A program made the translations under genes and the position numbers. Shown piece by piece: positions 61,447 through 64,000 of a stretch of DNA of 64,000 nt (its first letter is position 1; each line of letters begins with the position of its first letter). The stretch covers positions 1-64,000 of the forward strand of contig JAFRRK010000086.1 in the NCBI GenBank assembly GCA_017428115.1, in the 5' to 3' direction. Origin of the DNA: Bacteroidales bacterium. GTDB taxonomy: Bacteria > Bacteroidota > Bacteroidia > Bacteroidales > P3. The notes under the pieces are model-generated. The model had not been told where the DNA came from. It saw only the letters and a list, made by a program, of their open reading frames with translations, and ran no database searches.

Positions 61447-62747
61447 GAAAGACGTTTTTATTGGCAGTGGCACTAGTGGTGTCGCTGCCATTTATAAAGG
61501 GTCAGGATACTACGACGGCCACACAAGGGTCTAAGCTGACGGAAAAGGGCTCGATTAAGGTGTATGGCTTTGTGCGCAACTATCTTACTTTCGACAGCCG
61601 CAAGACCTATACCGTGGTGGGTGGCGAGTATAATATGCTGCCCTACGATGTGGATATGGTTGGCGGGTGCGACATGAACGATGTGGCATCGATGCAGATG
61701 CAGGCACTTACGTCACGCATAGGTGTGGCGTTGAACGGCCCTACGCTGTGGGGCTGGGCTACGAGTGGCAGGCTGGAGGGCGACTTCGGCGGATTTGGCA
61801 CCACTAACAGCGTGCTGCGGCTGCGGCTGGCGTATGTAAAGCTGGAAAAGGCGGGAAGCGAGCTTGTGGCGGGCCAGGACTGGCATCCGCTGAGCGGCGA
61901 TATAATGCCCGAGGTGCTGGGCATGGCAGCAGGGGCACCGTTCCGTCCCCACAGCCGCACTCCACAGATACGTGCCACACGCTATTGGGGGGCGCTGGGC
62001 TGCAGTGGCGCTCTGCTCTGGCAACTGCAGTATATGAACAACGGCCCTGAGAGTGCCACCAGTCTTGCCAGTGCGGCGAGCCTCGACTTTGCCCGTCATG
62101 CCCTTTGGCCCGAAGCTTTTTTGGGCTTTAATGTGAGACAGGGCGGCTGGTATGCCCAGTTGGGTGTAGATGGCCAGATATTGCGTCCGCGCACTCATGC
62201 TGTGGCAGCGGAAGTGGTCCAAAAGGTCGACGAGACTGTGGCATCGCTCTCCCCCACACTTTACGTTCAATATGCCGACGAGCAGTGGTCGGTGAAGTTC
62301 CGCACGTTGATGGCACAGAATACCAGCCACCTCAACCAGCTGGCGGGCTATGGCATCACGGGCATAGGGGATGACGGTTCGTATAGCTATGCGCCTCTCA
62401 ATGCCTCTATTTCCTACTTGAACATTGCCTACGGCCGCCGGGTTAGGGCCAACCTTTTTCTCGGCTATATGAAGAATCTGGGTGCAGACGAGCCACTACT
62501 GGACTTTGGCATGGGCGACTATCGCATCTATATGAAGGGCGGCAGCAGTTTCACACATCTCAACAGCGCCTATCGCATAGCCCCGTCGATGAGTTACAAC
62601 CTGCCACACTTTAATATCGGTGTAGAGTATGAGTGGACTGCGTGCACGTTTGGCGACTTGGCACGCGACGGAAGTATACTTCTTAACGACCATCTGCACC
62701 AGGTGGCCAACCATAGGGTGTGTGTGTTGGTTAAATACAATTTTTAA
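61443..62747 (+). CDS. Outer-membrane porin-like protein
   Basis: A 434-residue exported beta-barrel with signal peptide ending LPFIKGQ. Motifs are GSIKVYGFVRNYLTFDSR at the N-terminus (typical of porin barrels), ASMQMQALTSRIGVAL, TSGRLEGDFGG, LRLRLAYVKLEKAGSELVAGQDWHPL (in parts, the LxxGxxW pattern of DcaP/porin relatives) and a C-terminal strand ending VLVKYNF with a terminal Phe. ATGA overlap with the transporter suggests the two move the same solute across the two membranes. Last gene of the arginine-related cluster. Confidence 0.82.
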   Translation: MRKTFLLAVALVVSLPFIKGQDTTTATQGSKLTEKGSIKVYGFVRNYLTFDSRKTYTVVGGEYNMLPYDVDMVGGCDMNDVASMQMQALTSRIGVALNGPTLWGWATSGRLEGDFGGFGTTNSVLRLRLAYVKLEKAGSELVAGQDWHPLSGDIMPEVLGMAAGAPFRPHSRTPQIRATRYWGALGCSGALLWQLQYMNNGPESATSLASAASLDFARHALWPEAFLGFNVRQGGWYAQLGVDGQILRPRTHAVAAEVVQKVDETVASLSPTLYVQYADEQWSVKFRTLMAQNTSHLNQLAGYGITGIGDDGSYSYAPLNASISYLNIAYGRRVRANLFLGYMKNLGADEPLLDFGMGDYRIYMKGGSSFTHLNSAYRIAPSMSYNLPHFNIGVEYEWTACTFGDLARDGSILLNDHLHQVANHRVCVLVKYNF

Positions 62748-62858
62748 TGGGTTGGAATGGCCTTAAGGGGGGTGTGTTTTGTTAAAGTGCAGTAAAAATA
62801 TTTTCAACACAGTACCAAGTTGTTAAGATGTTTATATCGTGCTAAAAAGTTAAAAAAC

Positions 62859-62889
62859 TTGACAACGGCTTCAAAATTTCGTATCTTTG
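62859..62889 (+). promoter_or_regulatory. Promoter of queA
   Basis: TTG at 62859-62861, 20-nt spacer, TATCTTTG at 62882-62889; start predicted near 62896, 22 nt before the ATG. Confidence 0.7.
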
Positions 62890-62917
62890 CACTCTTTTTA
62901 AATATATTAGTCAATCT

Positions 62918-63973
62918 ATGAAACTGTCGTATTATAATTTTAACCTGCCGGCGGAGTTGATAGCCGAAAAGCCCTCGAAACAGCGCGACGAGTGCCGCAT
63001 GATGGTGCTGCACCGCGACACAAAGGAGTTGGAGCATCGCCTGTTTAAGGACATAGTACAGTATCTGAACCCCGGCGATGTGGTGGTGGCAAACAACACT
63101 AAAGTGTTTCCCGCCTTGCTGTATGGCGAGAAGGAGAAGACCGGCGCAAAGATAACGGTGTTTCTACAAAGGGAGCTGAACCGCGATATGCGCCTATGGG
63201 ATGTGATTGTCGACCCCGCCCGAAAGATACGTATAGGAAACAAGCTTTATTTCGGTCCCAACGAGTCGCTTGTGGCCGAGGTGATTGACAACACCACGTC
63301 TCGCGGCCGCACGGTGCGTTTCCTCTTCGATGGCACACACGAGGAGTTTGTGAAGCATGTACGCAGCCTTGGCCACACTCCCCTACCCGACGAGCTGCAG
63401 GCCCTGCGCAACATTGAGGGCTGGGATGCCGAGCGTTACCAGACCATCTATGCCAAGGTGGAAGGTGCCGTGGCAGCGCCTATAGCAGGACTGCATTTCA
63501 GCCGCGAGCTGCTGAAACGTTTTGAGATTAACGACATTGTGTGGAAGGAGTTGACACTCCACTGCGGCATGGGCAATTTCAAGGGTATCGAGGTAGAGGA
63601 CCTCTCAAAGCATCGGATGGATGCAGAAGAGATGCATTTGTCGCAAGACACTTGCGACGCGGTGATGAATGCCAAGGAACACGGCAACAAGGTGTGCGTG
63701 GTAGGTACTACCACAATGCGTGCCATCGAAAGTGCGGTGACTATTCTGGGAAAGATAAGCCCTTACGACGGTTGGACCAACAAGTTTATCTACCCACCCT
63801 ACAGATTTTCTATCGCCGATATGATGGTGACTAACTTCCACCACCCCAAATCGTCGCAGTTCATCATGGCATGCGCCTTCGGCGACCCCGAATTTGTACA
63901 CCATGCCTATGATGTCGCCGTCAAGGAGAAGTATAAATTCGCCACCTACGGCGACGCGATGCTGATTATGTAG
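62918..63973 (+). CDS. queA: SAM:tRNA ribosyltransferase-isomerase
   Basis: Converts preQ1-34 in tRNA to epoxyqueuosine using the ribosyl group of S-adenosylmethionine, the step after Tgt. A 351-residue enzyme of normal length. Motifs are [28 protein letters not shown] start (here [13 protein letters not shown]), [63 protein letters not shown] and [10 protein letters not shown]. Single gene with a strong promoter. Confidence 0.96.
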   Translation: MKLSYYNFNLPAELIAEKPSKQRDECRMMVLHRDTKELEHRLFKDIVQYLNPGDVVVANNTKVFPALLYGEKEKTGAKITVFLQRELNRDMRLWDVIVDPARKIRIGNKLYFGPNESLVAEVIDNTTSRGRTVRFLFDGTHEEFVKHVRSLGHTPLPDELQALRNIEGWDAERYQTIYAKVEGAVAAPIAGLHFSRELLKRFEINDIVWKELTLHCGMGNFKGIEVEDLSKHRMDAEEMHLSQDTCDAVMNAKEHGNKVCVVGTTTMRAIESAVTILGKISPYDGWTNKFIYPPYRFSIADMMVTNFHHPKSSQFIMACAFGDPEFVHHAYDVAVKEKYKFATYGDAMLIM

Positions 63974-64000
63974 GGCTAACGCCATATTCGGATTGTAGCT

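Overview
The window is a contiguous piece of a Bacteroidota chromosome, most likely order Bacteroidales. The evidence is two proteins with gliding-motility-type (type B) and one with type A type IX secretion sorting domains, a GldL-like membrane protein, a SusC-like TonB receptor, a Bacteroidota-type Tgt, a sodium-pumping methylmalonyl-CoA decarboxylase operon, and many promoters of the Bacteroidota form TTG-N19/20-TAnnTTTG. Genus cannot be fixed from the sequence. No rRNA, tRNA, CRISPR array, prophage or complete insertion sequence was seen. Both window ends carry queuosine genes (tgt near the left end, queA at the right).

Layout, left half. 0.3-5.7 kb: a T9SS type A secreted protein, tgt and a large T9SS type B adhesin-like protein. 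5.8-13.3 kb: alaS, a GroES-like co-chaperone, a GH29 fucosidase, a HAD phosphatase coupled to purine nucleoside phosphorylase, and a DUF151 nuclease coupled to RdgB. 13.3-14.0 kb: a repeat-rich intergenic region. 14.0-20.0 kb: a GWxTD protein, a lipid A-type acyltransferase, a GT2 glycosyltransferase, a second copy of a structured repeat, gltX and a Skp/OmpH protein. 20.0-20.9 kb: a hairpin-rich non-coding stretch. 20.9-22.6 kb: an unknown protein facing an orphan Card1/Can2-like CARF nuclease. 22.7-27.3 kb: a GH33 sialidase, a T9SS type B protein and a DUF389 membrane protein. 27.4-33.2 kb: the operon mce-mmdA-(Cys-rich lipoprotein)-oadG/mmdD-mmdC-mmdB.

Layout, right half. 33.1-33.8 kb: a second repeat-rich region that appears to hold the unoccupied version of the 13.5 kb insertion site. 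34.5-41.3 kb: a five-gene cell-wall operon of coiled-coil lipoprotein, murL, murD2, M20 amidohydrolase and C69 dipeptidase. 41.4-46.2 kb: an outer-membrane protein, an S41 protease and a degenerate PPDK-like protein. 46.2-46.4 kb: a small inverted-repeat element. 46.5-53.1 kb: elbB, a secreted repeat protein, a PurF-like protein lacking the catalytic cysteine, mtaB, a candidate small RNA and a MORN-type repeat protein. 53.2-57.0 kb: a TonB receptor and an M16-fold protein. 57.7-62.7 kb: carbamate kinase, a GldL-like protein, ornithine carbamoyltransferase, a short AspT-type transporter and a porin. 62.9-64.0 kb: queA.

The most notable systems are: (i) the MurD2-MurL route, which attaches L-Glu to UDP-MurNAc-L-Ala and then epimerises it, known from Xanthomonas and here in a Bacteroidales wall operon; (ii) a CARF nuclease with no CRISPR genes in view; (iii) a roughly 145-150 bp multi-hairpin element present twice, with an apparent empty site 20 kb away; (iv) a promoter-plus-terminator pair defining a candidate sRNA of about 115 nt. 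All functional calls come from reading motifs by eye; no database search was run.
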